Shown piece by piece: positions 53,401 to 64,000 of a stretch of DNA of 64,000 bases (the stretch's first letter is position 1; the number at the start of each line of letters is the position of its first letter). The DNA lies in contig CP154955.1 in NCBI GenBank assembly GCA_039621445.1, forward strand, positions 11,892,241 through 11,956,240. The letters run 5' to 3'. The position numbers and the translations under genes are program-made. The notes under the pieces were generated by a model that saw only the letters and a list, made by a program, of their open reading frames with translations, was not told where the DNA came from and made no database searches. Origin of the DNA: Euglena gracilis. Its lineage: Eukaryota > Euglenida > Euglenophyceae > Euglenales.

Positions 53401-54421
53401 TCATTGGGATGTTTCAGGGTCCAAATACTGTGAACACGGTTTTCTTGGTCGGAGTCCGTGTTTAGAAACACAGACTTAGGTCAAAGTCTGTGTTTCTAAA
53501 CACGGACTTCGGCACGCCAAAGTCTGTGTTTAGAAACACAGACTTTGACCAAAGCCATGTTGCTATAAACACAGCCTTAAGGGGATTTTGTTATTTTGGG
53601 CGGGGGGGGGTCCGGGCCCCCCCCCCCCCGGAGGAGGCCGTAGGCCGACTAAGTTCGCGTATATTGCAAATTAACCACAAAAATTGAACCCCGAATGGAA
53701 ATTTTGGAAAATATTTGGATAAAATTTTTTGGAGGGGGGGGCTTAAAAAATATTTAGAGGGGGGGTGGATTTAAAATTGGTGGTCGGCCCGACCACCAAT
53801 GGTCAGTAGACTTGGTCGCTAGCGACCACCAAAAGTTCCACGGCCAATTTTCCGCAATGAGCCCCTCCACAACATCCATTTTTGCGTTGGTTTGGAGTTT
53901 GATGGGATTGCCCTAAGAATCCTTCACAAGTGCTATGACATTGTACTGTTCCCGCCCCCCCCCCCCCCTATGGGAACAGTAAACCTTGGGCCGAAGCCCA
54001 AAATTTCCTCTCCCCCAGAGTGGCCAGGGGTCCGTTGGCCCGTGGGTGTGCTCAAATAAAGGGGGGGGGGGTGGTATTCGCAAACTTCAGCAGTGAAATT
54101 TGAAGAATGAGAAAGATTCTTTTGTGATAAGTTATCTTCTGTAATAAGTCTTCTGCACATTCTTTTCCGTAATAAGTTATCTTTCCATCCATCCTCAAAA
54201 CAGCGCGGTAGGCTTGCGACTTAGCCGTTTTCAATCAATTTTTCTGAAATTGCTCAAAAACGGTGGGGAATCAAAGGAAAAGTCCGGACACCTAAATTGA
54301 AGCCCTTAAAATGCCCTATCTAATGGTATTTTGATTTCCCCGCAACTTCCCGCCTGACCCGAGTTACGGCCATTTTTCGGCCACTTTGGCCCGTTTTGTA
54401 CATTTAGCCTCGTTTGACTTA

Positions 54422-54672
54422 CCCCCCCCCCTAGTCGTACGACCACCCCTCATTTACGACCACCCCCCGGTCACAGGTTGCAGGTCATGGGGTGTTATGA
54501 CCCCCCCCCGGTCACAGGTTGCGGGTTACAAAAATTTTAACACCATTTCACCTATGACCGCCCCCGCATTTACGACCACCCCCCGGTCACAGGTTGCAGG
54601 TTATGGGGGTGTTACGACCCCCCCCCCCCCGGTGACAGGTTGCAGGAACCCGGTCGTACGACTAGGGGGGGG
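54422..54672. mobile_element. 250-bp foldback element
   Basis: The ends CCCCCCCTAGTCGTACGACC and its complement bound three to four internal copies of CCCCGGTCACAGGTTGCAGG with CATTTACGACCACC spacers. Confidence 0.7.
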
Positions 54673-54932
54673 GGGTAGCCGTTTTCGGTCATTTTGGGTC
54701 AAAAAATCGAAAAAAAATTGTCCGAAACGATGTTTTTTTGTCTTTCGGACCCGGAAAAAACTTTTTTGAGCCAAAAATGAGCGTTTTTCGACCCCCCCCC
54801 CCCCGTTTTGGCCCGAAACCCATGGACTTTGGGTCAAAACCGGGTCAAAGCAGTCGAAAAAATGCTAGAAAACGGGTATGGGGGTGTGGGGGTTAAAATT
54901 TCAGAAATTACTGTAAGATCATTGTAAGTACC

Positions 54933-55026
54933 ATGCCCCCCCCATATTGTACCCCCCCCTGGGAGCCATTTTCTGGGGGGGGAGGTACATTATGGGGGGG
55001 GTACAATATGGGGGGGGGGCATGGTA
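54933..55026. repeat. Long inverted repeat (hairpin) GTACCATG...CATGGTAAC
   Basis: The left arm GTACCATG plus C-run plus ATATTGTACCCCCCC and the right arm GGGGGGGTACAATAT plus G-run plus CATGGTAAC pair over about 30 bp around CTGGGAGCCATTTTCTGGGG. Confidence 0.7.
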
Positions 55027-55204
55027 ACCGAAAATTGCAGGTATGTAAAATTTGTAAATCATAAATTGCGCAATGTTTCCAATGCTAGTCTTTTTGGCCT
55101 TCCATTGAGTGCAATTCCATTAATAGCTCAGCACTCGAAGGCGGCTACCCCCAACACTGGACTTAGGGGTGGCCGCCTTTGTCCTGAGTCGGGTGATCCC
55201 CCCT

Positions 55205-55490
55205 GAGACGGTGTTTCATCCTTGACTGTCCAACACCAACAGCAGCAGCATGCAAGCAGTGCAAAGCAGGGTGCGGGGATCGTGCAAGTGTGGTTTGGAG
55301 CAACAGGTTATCGGAGTTGCTGTTTCAAAAACCCGGGTAGGCAAACGTTGTGCCACACATTGTTTCCGGGAGAAAAAAAGAGCAGCAACCGGTTGCAGGG
55401 TTCCTCTTCAAAAGAGAACCACAGTCAATTTTTGCTCCCCCATGAGGATGAACGCCTCTGTCCCTTGGCTGCACACACTCGCTAGATGAA
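55205..55490 (+). other. Possible exon region, frame unresolved
   Basis: Repeat-free sequence with all three plus frames partly open; one contains CKCGLEQQVIGVAVSKTRVG, another QHQQQQHASSAKQGAGIVQV. A donor-like CAACAG|GTTATC lies at ~55306. No frame is clearly coding. Confidence 0.3.
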
Positions 55491-55639
55491 ACTTCTTTCT
55501 TCCAAGGATGCAAACTCTCCGTTTTCCCTCGGCAGGCAAGCGCAAGCGATGAGGGGAATATCAGATTCTTCATTTTTCCAAATTTGACGGTGATTATTTT
55601 TGTGCCATCCTCGGTCCAGGGGGGGGGGATTGATCCGCA

Positions 55640-56060
55640 ATTGATCCGCAATTTTCCGCAATTTTTTCCACAATTTTTCCGCAATTTTTTTGCATTTTTT
55701 TTCGCAGAATTTTTTTCCCACCACCAAAGATGGAAGATGAGTTCAGGCCATTCTTCAAATGGATCAACAGGTGTGCTATTTGTGTTTTGTCCCCCCCCAG
55801 TTTACCAATTTTTCTCACAGGTGCACCACTGGTCACAGGGTTAGGGTTATCACAGGGTTGTGATTGGGTGTGTCCTACCTGTGCATAGAACTTCAAGCGT
55901 GCTGATTTGTGCTCGCCTGCATCGACGTGGGTGTTGTGGTGTTCTGAACCTCACAATTGAAAATTTTCTAAGTCCCCTCAAGCAGAAATGTGCATATTCC
56001 TGATATCAGTTTTTCCGCAATTTTTCCGCAATTTTCGCAATTTTTCCGAAGGCCTCCGAT
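55640..56060. repeat. 'TTTTTCCGCAA' short repeats
   Basis: Two clusters (55640-55700, 56010-56050) of CCGCAATTTTTTCCGCAATT on a shared ~10-bp register. The interval between them has no recognised gene. Confidence 0.6.
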
Positions 56061-56395
56061 ATCAATTATCCCCCCCCTGCTCGGTCTCCCCTGGGTGTCG
56101 CCCACGGCTCCCGGATCTGGCCTGGGGGGGGGTTGTGGGCCGACGCCAGGGTCGGCCCAATACGACCCTAGGGTCGCCAAGGTCGACCCCCCCCCAGGAC
56201 GTGGGGTGGGCCGACCCTAGGGTCGTCGGTGCTAGGGTCGTGGGCCGACCCTAGGGTCGGCCCACCCCACGACCTCGCTCCCATTGTCAAAAAAATTTCG
56301 AAAATTTTTTTGGCCTTCAAAAACAAAAGAAAACAAAAAGATGGAATATTGATATTGGTTATTTATGCTAAATACCCCCAAAACGCTTGGTGACA

Positions 56396-57440
56396 TGACA
56401 AATCCCTTGCGTTTCCGAGTCGTTTTGGGGGGCAAATCCCTTGTGTTTCCGAGTTGTTTTGGGGGGCAAATCCCTTGTGTCGTTCGACTGTTCGAGGGCC
56501 CCCCAAAAAACAAAATCCCTTGTGATTCCGAGTCGTTTTGGAGGGCAAATCCCTTGTGTTTCCGGGTCGTTTTGGGGGGCAAATCCCTTGTGTTGCTCAA
56601 CTGTTCGAGGGCCCCAAAATAGCAAAATCCCTTGTGTTTCCAAATCGTTTTGGGGGACAAATCGCTTGTGTTTCCAAGTCGATTTGGGGGGCAAATCCTT
56701 TGTGTTTCCAAGTCGTTTTGGGGGGCAAATCCCTTGTGTCATTCGACTGTTCGAGGGCCCCCCAAAAAACAAAATCCCTTGTGATTCCGAGTCGTTTTGG
56801 AGGGCAAATCCCTTGTGTTTCCGGGTCGTTTTGGGGGGCAAATCCCTTGTGTTTCTGTGTCGTTTTGGGGGGCAAATCCCTTGTGTTGCTCAACTGTTCG
56901 AGGGACCCAAAATAACAAAATCCCTTGTGTTTCCGAGTCGTTTTGGGGGGGCAAATCCCTTGTGTTTCCGGGTCGTTTTGGAGGGCAAATCCCTTGTGTT
57001 GCTCAACTGTTCGAGGGCCCCAAAATAGCAAAATCCCTTGTGTTTCCAAATCGTTTTGGGGGACAAATCGCTTGTGTTTCCAAGTCGATTTGGGGGGCAA
57101 ATCCCTTGTGTTTCCAAGTCGTTTTGGGGGGCAAATCCCTTGTGTCATTCGACTGTTCGAGGGCCCCCAAAAAAACAAAATCCCTTGTGATTCCGAGTCG
57201 TTTTGGGGTGCCATTCCCTTGTGTTTCCAAGTCGTTTTGGGGGGCAAATGCCTTGTGTTTCCAAGTCGGTTTGGGGGGCAAATCCCTTGTTATTCCGAGT
57301 TGTTTTGGGGGGCAAATTTCTTTGTGTTGTTCGACTGTTCGAGGGCCCCAAAATAACAAAATCCCTTGTGATTCCGAGTCGGTTTGGGGGGCAAATCCTT
57401 TGTGTTGCTCAACTGTTCGAGGGCCCCAAAATCACAAAAA
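56396..57440. repeat. ~33-bp minisatellite, copy block 2
   Basis: Same unit as 3183-3720, with about 30 copies. It is followed in the same order and orientation by the GGTCGGCCCGACC palindrome block and the TTAGGG array, so the whole composite is a long direct duplication of 3183-4480. Confidence 0.9.
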
Positions 57441-57744
57441 ACCTCATGTCACCAAGCATTTTTGGGGCCCCGGGGCGGATGATTGGCTATGACGATCCCG
57501 GAGGTCGTACCGACCATGGTCGGGCCCGACCTATGGTCGGCCCGACCTGGCCGTTATCGACCACTGGAGGTCGGGCCGACCAGGTCGGCCCGACCTCCAA
57601 TCAACCGCATTACCTCCCCCCTTTTTTGAAATTTAAGCCCCCCCCCTCAAAATTTGATTCTCTTAATTTGGCTGAAAATGCATAAAAACACATTGGAATG
57701 ACCTCCAAACTGGCAAAAAAACGTCCCATTTTTGAAAAAATTCG

Positions 57745-58710
57745 ATTAGAGTTGGGGTTAGGGATACAGTTATGGTTAGGGTTAGGGATACAGTTAGGGT
57801 TAGGGTTAGGGATACGGACAGGGTTCGGGTTAGGGTTAGGGTTAGGGTTAGGGATACGGTTAGGGTTAGAGTTAGGGTTGGGGATACGGTTAGGGTTTCG
57901 GTTAGGGTTAGAGTTAGGGTTAGGGATACGGTTAGGGTTAGGGATAGGGTTAGAGTTAGGGTTAGGGATATGGTTAGGGCTGGGGATTAGGGTTAGGGTT
58001 AGGAATACGGTTAGTGTTACGGTTATTGTTAGGGTTAGGGATACGGTTAGGGTTAGAGTTCGGGCTAGGGATACGGTTTGAGTTTGGGTTGGGGATACGG
58101 TTAGGGTTAGGGATACAGTTAGGGTTAGGGTTAGGGATACGGATAGGGTTCGGGTTAGGGTCAGGGTTGGGGTTAGGGATACGGTTAGGGTTAGGGCTAG
58201 GGTTAGAGTTAGGGTTAGGGATACGGTTAGGGTTTCGGTTAGGGTTAGAGTTAGGGTTAGGGATACGGTTAGGGTTAGGGATAGGGTTAGAGTTAGGGTT
58301 AGGGATACGGTTAGGGCTGGGGATTAGGGTTAGGGTTAGGGATACGGTTAGTGTTACGGTTATTGTTAGGGTTGGGGATACGGTTAGGGTTAGAGTTCGG
58401 GCCAGGGATACGGTTTGAGTTTGGGTTGGGGATACGGTTAGGGTTAGGGATGCAGTTAGGGTTAGGGTTAGGGATACGGATAGGGTTCGGGTTAGGGTCA
58501 GGGTTAGGGTTAGGGTTAGGGATAGGGTTAGGGATACGGATAGGGTTCGGGTTAGGGTTAGAGTTAGGGTTGGGGCTAGGGTTAGAGTTGGGGTTAGGGA
58601 TACGGTTAGGGCTGGGGAATAGGGTTAGGGTTAGGGATACGGTTAGGGTCAGGGTCAGGGTCAGGGTTAGGGTTAGGGATACGGTTAGGGCTGGGGATTA
58701 CGGTTAGGTG
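57745..58710 (+). repeat. Interstitial telomere-like TTAGGG array, copy 2
   Basis: TTAGGG units with GGGATACGG interruptions for about 960 bp, roughly twice the copy at 4020-4480. Internally it contains a duplicated ~320-bp higher-order segment. Confidence 0.9.
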
Positions 58711-58724
58711 GCAGCCCCCCCCCC

Positions 58725-59580
58725 CCCCCCCGGAGGAGGCCGTAGGCCGACTAAGTTAGCACAAAGGGAGTTTGTTGGGGGGCGCGTTTTGGCCATCCTT
58801 GCCTTGCACACACAAGGGGATATTGTTATTTTGGGGGGGGGGGGGGGCGGGGGGGGCGGGGGGGGGGGGCGCCCCCCCCCCCCCCCCGGTGGAGGCCGTA
58901 GGCCGACTAAGTTAGCACAAAGGGAGTTTGTTGGGGGGCGCGTTTTGGCCATCCTTGCCTTGCACACACAAGGGGATATTGTTATTTTGGGCGGGGGGGG
59001 GGTCCGGGGGGGTCCGGGGGGGGGGACGGCAGCCCCCCCCCCCGGAGGAGGCCGTATGCCGACTAAGTTAGCACAAAGGGAGTTTGTTGGGGGGCGCGTT
59101 TTGGCCATCCTTGCCTTGCACACACAAGGGGATATTGTTATTTTGGGCGGGGGGGGGGGTGGGGGGGTGGGGGGGGGGGGGGTTGCGCCCCCCCCCCCGG
59201 AGGAGGCCGTAGGCCGACTAAGTTAGCACAAAGGGAGTTTGTTGGGGGGCGCGTTTTGGCCATCCTTGCCTTGCACACACAAGGGGATATTGTTATTTTG
59301 GGCGGGGGGGGGGGGGGGGGGCGGGGGGGGGGGGGGCCCCCCCCCCGGAGGAGGCCGTAGGCCAACTAAGTTAGCCCAAAGGGAGTTTGTTGGGGGCGCG
59401 TTTTGGCCATCCTTGCATTGCACACACAAAAAGATTTTGTTAGGATGCGCGTTCTGTCCACCCTTGCCTTGCACACACAAGGGGATATTGTTATTTTGGG
59501 CGGGGGGGGGGGGGGATCGGGGGGGGCGGCAGCCCCCCCCCCCCCCCGGAGGAGGCCGTAGGCCGACTAAGTTCATTAGG
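58725..59580. repeat. ~165-bp satellite, about five units
   Basis: Each unit reads GGAGGAGGCCGTAGGCCGAC, TAAGTTAGCACAAAGGGAGT, TTTGGCCATCCTTGCCTTGC, ACACACAAGGGGATATTG, then a variable G/C run. Single related units are dispersed at 52000-52200, 53600-53660 and 60665-60725. G/C run lengths are likely unreliable in assembly. Confidence 0.85.
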
Positions 59581-59599
59581 GTCTCTTTCTTTAACATGG

Positions 59600-62500
59600 G
59601 ACATTTTTTTGCCAGTTTCAAGCTCATTCCAATGTTTTTCCATGCGTTTTGAGTCAAATTTTACTGAATACTGCTTCAAGTTTCCTGGGGGGGGGGGGTG
59701 CTTAAAAATTAAAAAGGGGGGGGGTAATGCGGATGATTGGAGGTCGGGCCGACCAGGTCGGCCCGACCTCCAATGGTCGATAGGCCATAGCCAATGGTCG
59801 GCCCGACCTAGGTCGGCCCGACCATGGTCGGTACGACCTCCGGGATCGTCATAGCCAATCATCCGCACGGAGCCCATTTTTGGGGTGTATTTTAGCGCAA
59901 TCAATATTAGTGTTTCCACCTTTTGTTTTCTTTGTATTTGAAGGCCAAAAAACATCAAAAAAAATTCAAATTTTTGATGTCGGGGTCATGGAGTGGGCCG
60001 ACCCTAGGGTCGACCTTGTGGTCGGCCCACGACCCCAGGATTGGCGACCCTAGGGTCGGCCCATGACCCTAGAGCGACCCTTGCGACCCTAGGGTCGTAT
60101 TGGGCCCACCCTATCGTCGGCCCACAACCCCCCCCCCCCCAGGCCAGATCTACCCCCCGTCGCACACCCTGAGCTCTTGCAAGCTCTCTCGCCTCTGGCC
60201 CAAATTGTAGGCTAACACAATGATGTTGAACCTCTGCACATCAAACCAGGAATCCCATTTGGTGTTTGCGTGCATCTTTAGCAGGTCTGCATCGTCCAAC
60301 ATTTCCATTTCTGGGGCTCCGTGCGGATGATTGGGGCCCCAAGCGAGAAATTGGTGATGGACTTTTTGGTGGTCGCTAGCGACTAGTCGCTAGGGTCGCT
60401 AGTGACTAGTCGCTAGCGACCATTGGTGGTCGGAGCGACTAGTCGCTCCGACCACCAATTTTAAGACCACCCCCCCTGTAAAAAAAAAATTGTAAGTCCC
60501 CCCCCTTTCCAAAAAAAATTCATTCAAATTTGGAGGTAAATGCCTCGAAACCCACCCAAATGCCTTCCAAAACCTCCATTCGGGGGTCAATTTGTAAAAA
60601 AAAATTTGGGTGATATCTTCTCTTTGGGCCTGTTCTGTGAAACCATAGCAATAACCATAGCCTGGGAGGAGGCCGAAGGCCGACTAAGGTCATTAGGGAG
60701 CGCGACTCGGCCATCCTTGCCTTGCAGGGTTTGGAAAGGGTTTGGATGCCTCTGAAATGGAAAACCATTGAGGTCGTTTCTACCAACCGCATGGTCAGCC
60801 CGACCTCCATTGGTGGTCGGTAAAAGCAAAAGGTCGGGCCGACCTGGTCGGCCCGACCTCCAGTCAAAAGTCCTTTGAAAAAGGGGGGGGGTAATGCGGT
60901 TCATTGGCTATTCTTATCGACCTCCAGTGGTTGGCCCGACCTCCAGGATCGTCATATAATCCGCCCGGGGCCCACTTCTGGTGCTCTCGACTTCACTTTT
61001 TTGTACCTGGATTTTGCCGCATCAAAAAGTCGAACAAAGTTTGGAAATTGGGCCTTTGCTTTCGGGACGATGCCATTTGGCTATGACGATCCCGGAGGTC
61101 GTACCGACCTGTCGGGCCGACCATTGGCTATGGCTTATCGATCATTGGAGGCCGGGTCGACCTGGTCGGCCCGACCTCCAATCAACCGCATTACCCCCCT
61201 TTTTTTGGAAATTTAAGCCCCCCCCCTCAAAATTTCATTCGGTAAATTTGACTCAAAATGGATGGAAACACATTGGAATGACCTTGAATGATGACCTCGA
61301 CTCTCATTACCGTCTCTTTTTCCGCATTTTTTTCCGCATTCATTTTTGTAATCCCAAAACACAAAAGGCGTCACTGTCTCTTGCCCCCCCTTTTTTAAAC
61401 TGGCGTTTTAGGGACGCCGGGTTCAGGACAGAACCGGCGTCCCCAACCTTCGGTCAAAGGACACTCCCAGGACCAATCTCCGACCACTAATCTGCAATGG
61501 CTGTGTCGATCGTTTAGGTACAAACTCACCCCTCAATCGAAAGCTCTTTTCATCAGACGACTAGTGATCGCCACCAAATTCAGCCACGCCGCCTGGTACT
61601 CTTATTTCATGTCACTGGGAAATCCTAATTTCACAATTCTTGAACCCCCCTGGACCCCTCAGGTCGTCGATTCGAACAGAAAAATCGTTTCTGTGTGGTT
61701 CATCATGCTTCTCAAACCAAACAGCACCAAAAATCACCACAAATTTTGATTGAGATTCTGGCCGATCCGACGATCGCGAGCGTATCTCGGGCTGCGTGCA
61801 ACGTCAGGGTACCAAGTTACCCCTTGATCGAAAGCTCTTTTCAACAGACGGCCAGCGGTGCTCATCAGATTTTTCCACGCTGAACGGTACCAAAAAAGGG
61901 CCAATTTTTACCAAAATTGGTTTTCCACCCCGGTGGTCCCCAAATGTCAAATTTCATTGTGCTACATGGCAGGTCCTCAGGGCCATTTTGGGGCACTTTT
62001 GATGACATTTTTAGGAATGACAAAACGGACGCCAGTTTTGGACAGAACCGGCGTCTTTTACCCTGGGTTTTAAGGCAGAACCGGCGTCCGGAAAACCCGT
62101 GGGAGGATGCCGGTTCTGTCCTGAACCCGGCATCCCAAACGCCGGTTTAAGACCAGGGGGGTCCCCCCCCCCACCCCCGGCGACCCCCGAGCGAGAAATT
62201 GGTGATGGATTTTTTGGTGGTCGACTGGTCGCTAGTGACCCACCCACGCAAATGCCTTCCAAAACCCCCATTCAGGAGTCAATTTGCAACAAAATTTGGG
62301 TAATGCTTTCTCTTTGCGCCCGTTCTGTGAAACCATAGCCCCCCTCCACTGGGTTGGTTCGCGTCGTAGGGATCCCAAAGTGGTTTTATGAGGGCACAAC
62401 TGGTGGATTCATCCCCCCCCCCACAATTGAGAGAAGCCAAGGTAGGAAGTACTAAGGTAGGACAAATACTGTTCGTTCAACCTCGTGTTGCATCATGGCT

Positions 62501-63700
62501 TCCTAGAAGACTCCCGCCGACCCAAATTATGCAATTTTTATCTTCCGAATATCACTCCCCCGCCTTGTTGTCTGATTGATTTGCGCCCAAGAAGCCTGAT
62601 CGGACAATGCGGTGTGTGGGATGTGGGATGGGACGATGTGGGATGATTTCCAAAGTCGGCCGAGCGACAATAAGGGGGGGAGGGATTGTAAGAGGGGGAT
62701 CGCGGAGCTCTCATCCCTTTGTGGGTAAGAGCGAAGCTACCCCCCCCCAGGTCGGGATCATCACCATGGTCCCGGCTCCGTTCCCGGAATTTTCTTTTTC
62801 AGTCGTGAGCTACTGGATTTCTAGTCTCCAAATCACCTCCATTTGACCCCCAACTCCCCGCCGGGTTACGTTTTCTCGAGATATTTTCGAAAAATCTATT
62901 TTTGGACCAATTTTTGGACCCCGGCGAAATGGGAGAGTCGGAAGAGGGGGGAGGGGTGGGCCAATCCTACCCAGTTTGGACCCTTCGCGGCTGAATAACT
63001 CGGGCCCCCCACTTATAAACCCCCCGGGGTTTAATGGATCCGGTTTGGTTGGTCGGCCGAAGGGGGGGGGGGTTATAAGTGGGGGGGGTTTATAGGATCC
63101 GAAATTGTTGGTGAAAATCCGACCCCCCAAAATGACCCCGAAACCCCCCCAAACTGGCAATTTTCGGTGAATTTGGTCAAAAATTGCATTTTTGATGATG
63201 GTCGGTCTCAAAAAATTGCCACAGATCAGTTTTTTTTGGTGGTTTGGGGCTGGAAAAATCTTCCCCGGCGGTTTCCATTTTTCTTCCCCAGGGGGGGGGG
63301 GTTATAGGATCCGGTTTGGTTGGTCAGCCCGAGAGGGGGTTTATAAGTGGGGGGTGTGGTTTGCATTATTTCCAGAAATGTCGGTCTGACAAAATGTACC
63401 CCCGGAGGCCCTCTATCACCCCCCGTTCGCCGTTTTGGCCGGCGACACACCTGGCCCGTGTTCCGGCGGTGCTTTTGCGGCCCAAAACGGCCATTTTGGG
63501 CTGTTTTTGGGCTGTTTTGTTTTTTTGGGGACGTTTTTTTGGTCCGTGCGGATGATTGGCTATGACGATCCCGGAGGTCGGGCCGACCATTGGGGTGGCC
63601 GCCTTTGTCCGGAGCGGACAAAGGCGGCCCCCCCCCCCCCCCACTGGACTCAGGACAAAGGCGGCCACCCCCCCACCTTTATTTGAGGCGGCCACCCCCT
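59600..63700. repeat. Repeat mosaic without identifiable genes
   Basis: Consists of fragments of the palindromic families (GGTCGGCCCGACC, GGTCGCTAGCGACC, GTGGGCCGACC), a GGACAGAACCGGCGTC repeat in both orientations at 61400-61450 and 62040-62150, the 8.5-kb family (62703-63420) and GACAAAGGCGGCC boxes (63600-63730, also 55135-55180). No exon was recognised. Confidence 0.6.
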
Positions 63701-63755
63701 CCCTCCAGTCTTGGACAAAGGCGGCTACCCAGCCCTAACTTTTTTCCTTGCAAAA

Positions 63756-64000
63756 ATGAAAGAGGCCCTGGAATCCCAAAGGCAGCTGTCGGCGGACACC
63801 GTATTTTTCAGGGACATTTTTGGTCCAGTGCTCCAACCGGAAGGATCAGAAAAAACGCAAAACTAAAAAATGCAATCACAAATTTTCAGAAAACATGTGA
63901 ATGTAGGGGATACCAAGCTGCAGACCTGGATGAGTTCAGCATTCGCGAAGTGGGTACATGGATGCTCTTTTTAACACAGAGAACGAAAAGATTGCAGAAA
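63756..64000 (+). CDS. 5' end of an unidentified gene running off the window
   Basis: The ATG at 63756 follows a pyrimidine-rich stretch (CTAACTTTTTTCCTTG). The first exon, to 63827, reads MKEALESQRQLSADTVFFRD then IFGP. A 62-nt GT-AG intron follows (CCA|GTGCTC ... AATTTTCAG). The second exon, 63890 to about 63953, continues in phase as KTCECRGYQAADLDEFSIRE, with a donor at TGG|GTACAT. No domain can be named from 45 residues. Confidence 0.55.

Noticed and set aside
56232-57492. Long overlapping ORFs on both strands (up to 231 codons) with repeating [11 protein letters not shown] or [10 protein letters not shown] motifs
   Set aside because: They are translations of the 33-bp minisatellite, which lacks stops in all frames; the same occurs at 3.2-3.7 kb. 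No start or splice context and no asymmetry between strands.

Overview
The window looks like nuclear DNA of a complex eukaryote with very long, repeat-filled introns, most probably a euglenid alga (Euglena-like). Bacterial or compact-genome features are absent: there are no operons, and the coding sequence lies in 30-240 nt exons joined by introns from 45 nt to several kb. Three intron types sit together: ordinary GT-AG introns, one clear GC-AG intron, and introns that obey neither rule. The last type begins NNN-CAG, ends CTG-NNNNN (or a complementary triplet), has inverted terminal repeats and is flanked by a short direct repeat. That combination is what is described for euglenid nonconventional introns. 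The taxonomic call is inference; no rRNA, spliced-leader RNA or organelle marker is present.

Coding content is mostly on the minus strand. From left to right: an Aurora-type protein kinase (exons 1008-6959, perhaps a further 5' exon at 13762-13859); a short C-terminal gene piece (17562-17850); an unidentified gene (21601-22771); another piece (23.83-24.13 kb); a large unidentified gene (24818-29633, nine exon blocks traced with matching phases); a two-exon piece (30925-31805); a small cysteine-rich exon (35556-35672); a Q/P/H-rich protein gene (36954-44154, seven exons, probable start and stop); an acidic, eIF4G-like gene (45366-48799); and a C-terminal exon (49990-50100). On the plus strand are a small LYR-motif protein gene (50916-51.2 kb), a candidate exon near 33.7 kb and the 5' end of a gene entering the right edge (63756-64000). 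Exon joins were checked by hand for phase and predicted residue count, not by alignment.

The rest is mobile and repetitive DNA. It includes a hAT element with DUF659-like transposase remains (31988-32899), a TA-flanked element whose ORF ends in a PCNA-binding-like motif (2471-3148), several inverted-repeat elements with target-site duplications (9518-9971, 35950-36340, nested 11281-12846, 15156-16304, 47962-48236), a 35-bp perfect hairpin, minisatellites, interstitial telomere-like TTAGGG arrays at 4.0 and 57.7 kb inside a duplicated composite block, and a ~165-bp satellite at 58.7-59.6 kb. The interval 51.3-63.7 kb is almost entirely repeats.

The main observation is the link between the two halves. 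Several inverted-repeat elements sit exactly inside coding exons, and removing them at one copy of their flanking duplication restores the frame. Mobile elements therefore appear to be acting as introns in at least five genes here. Long G/C runs may hide assembly errors, so single-base positions near them are uncertain.
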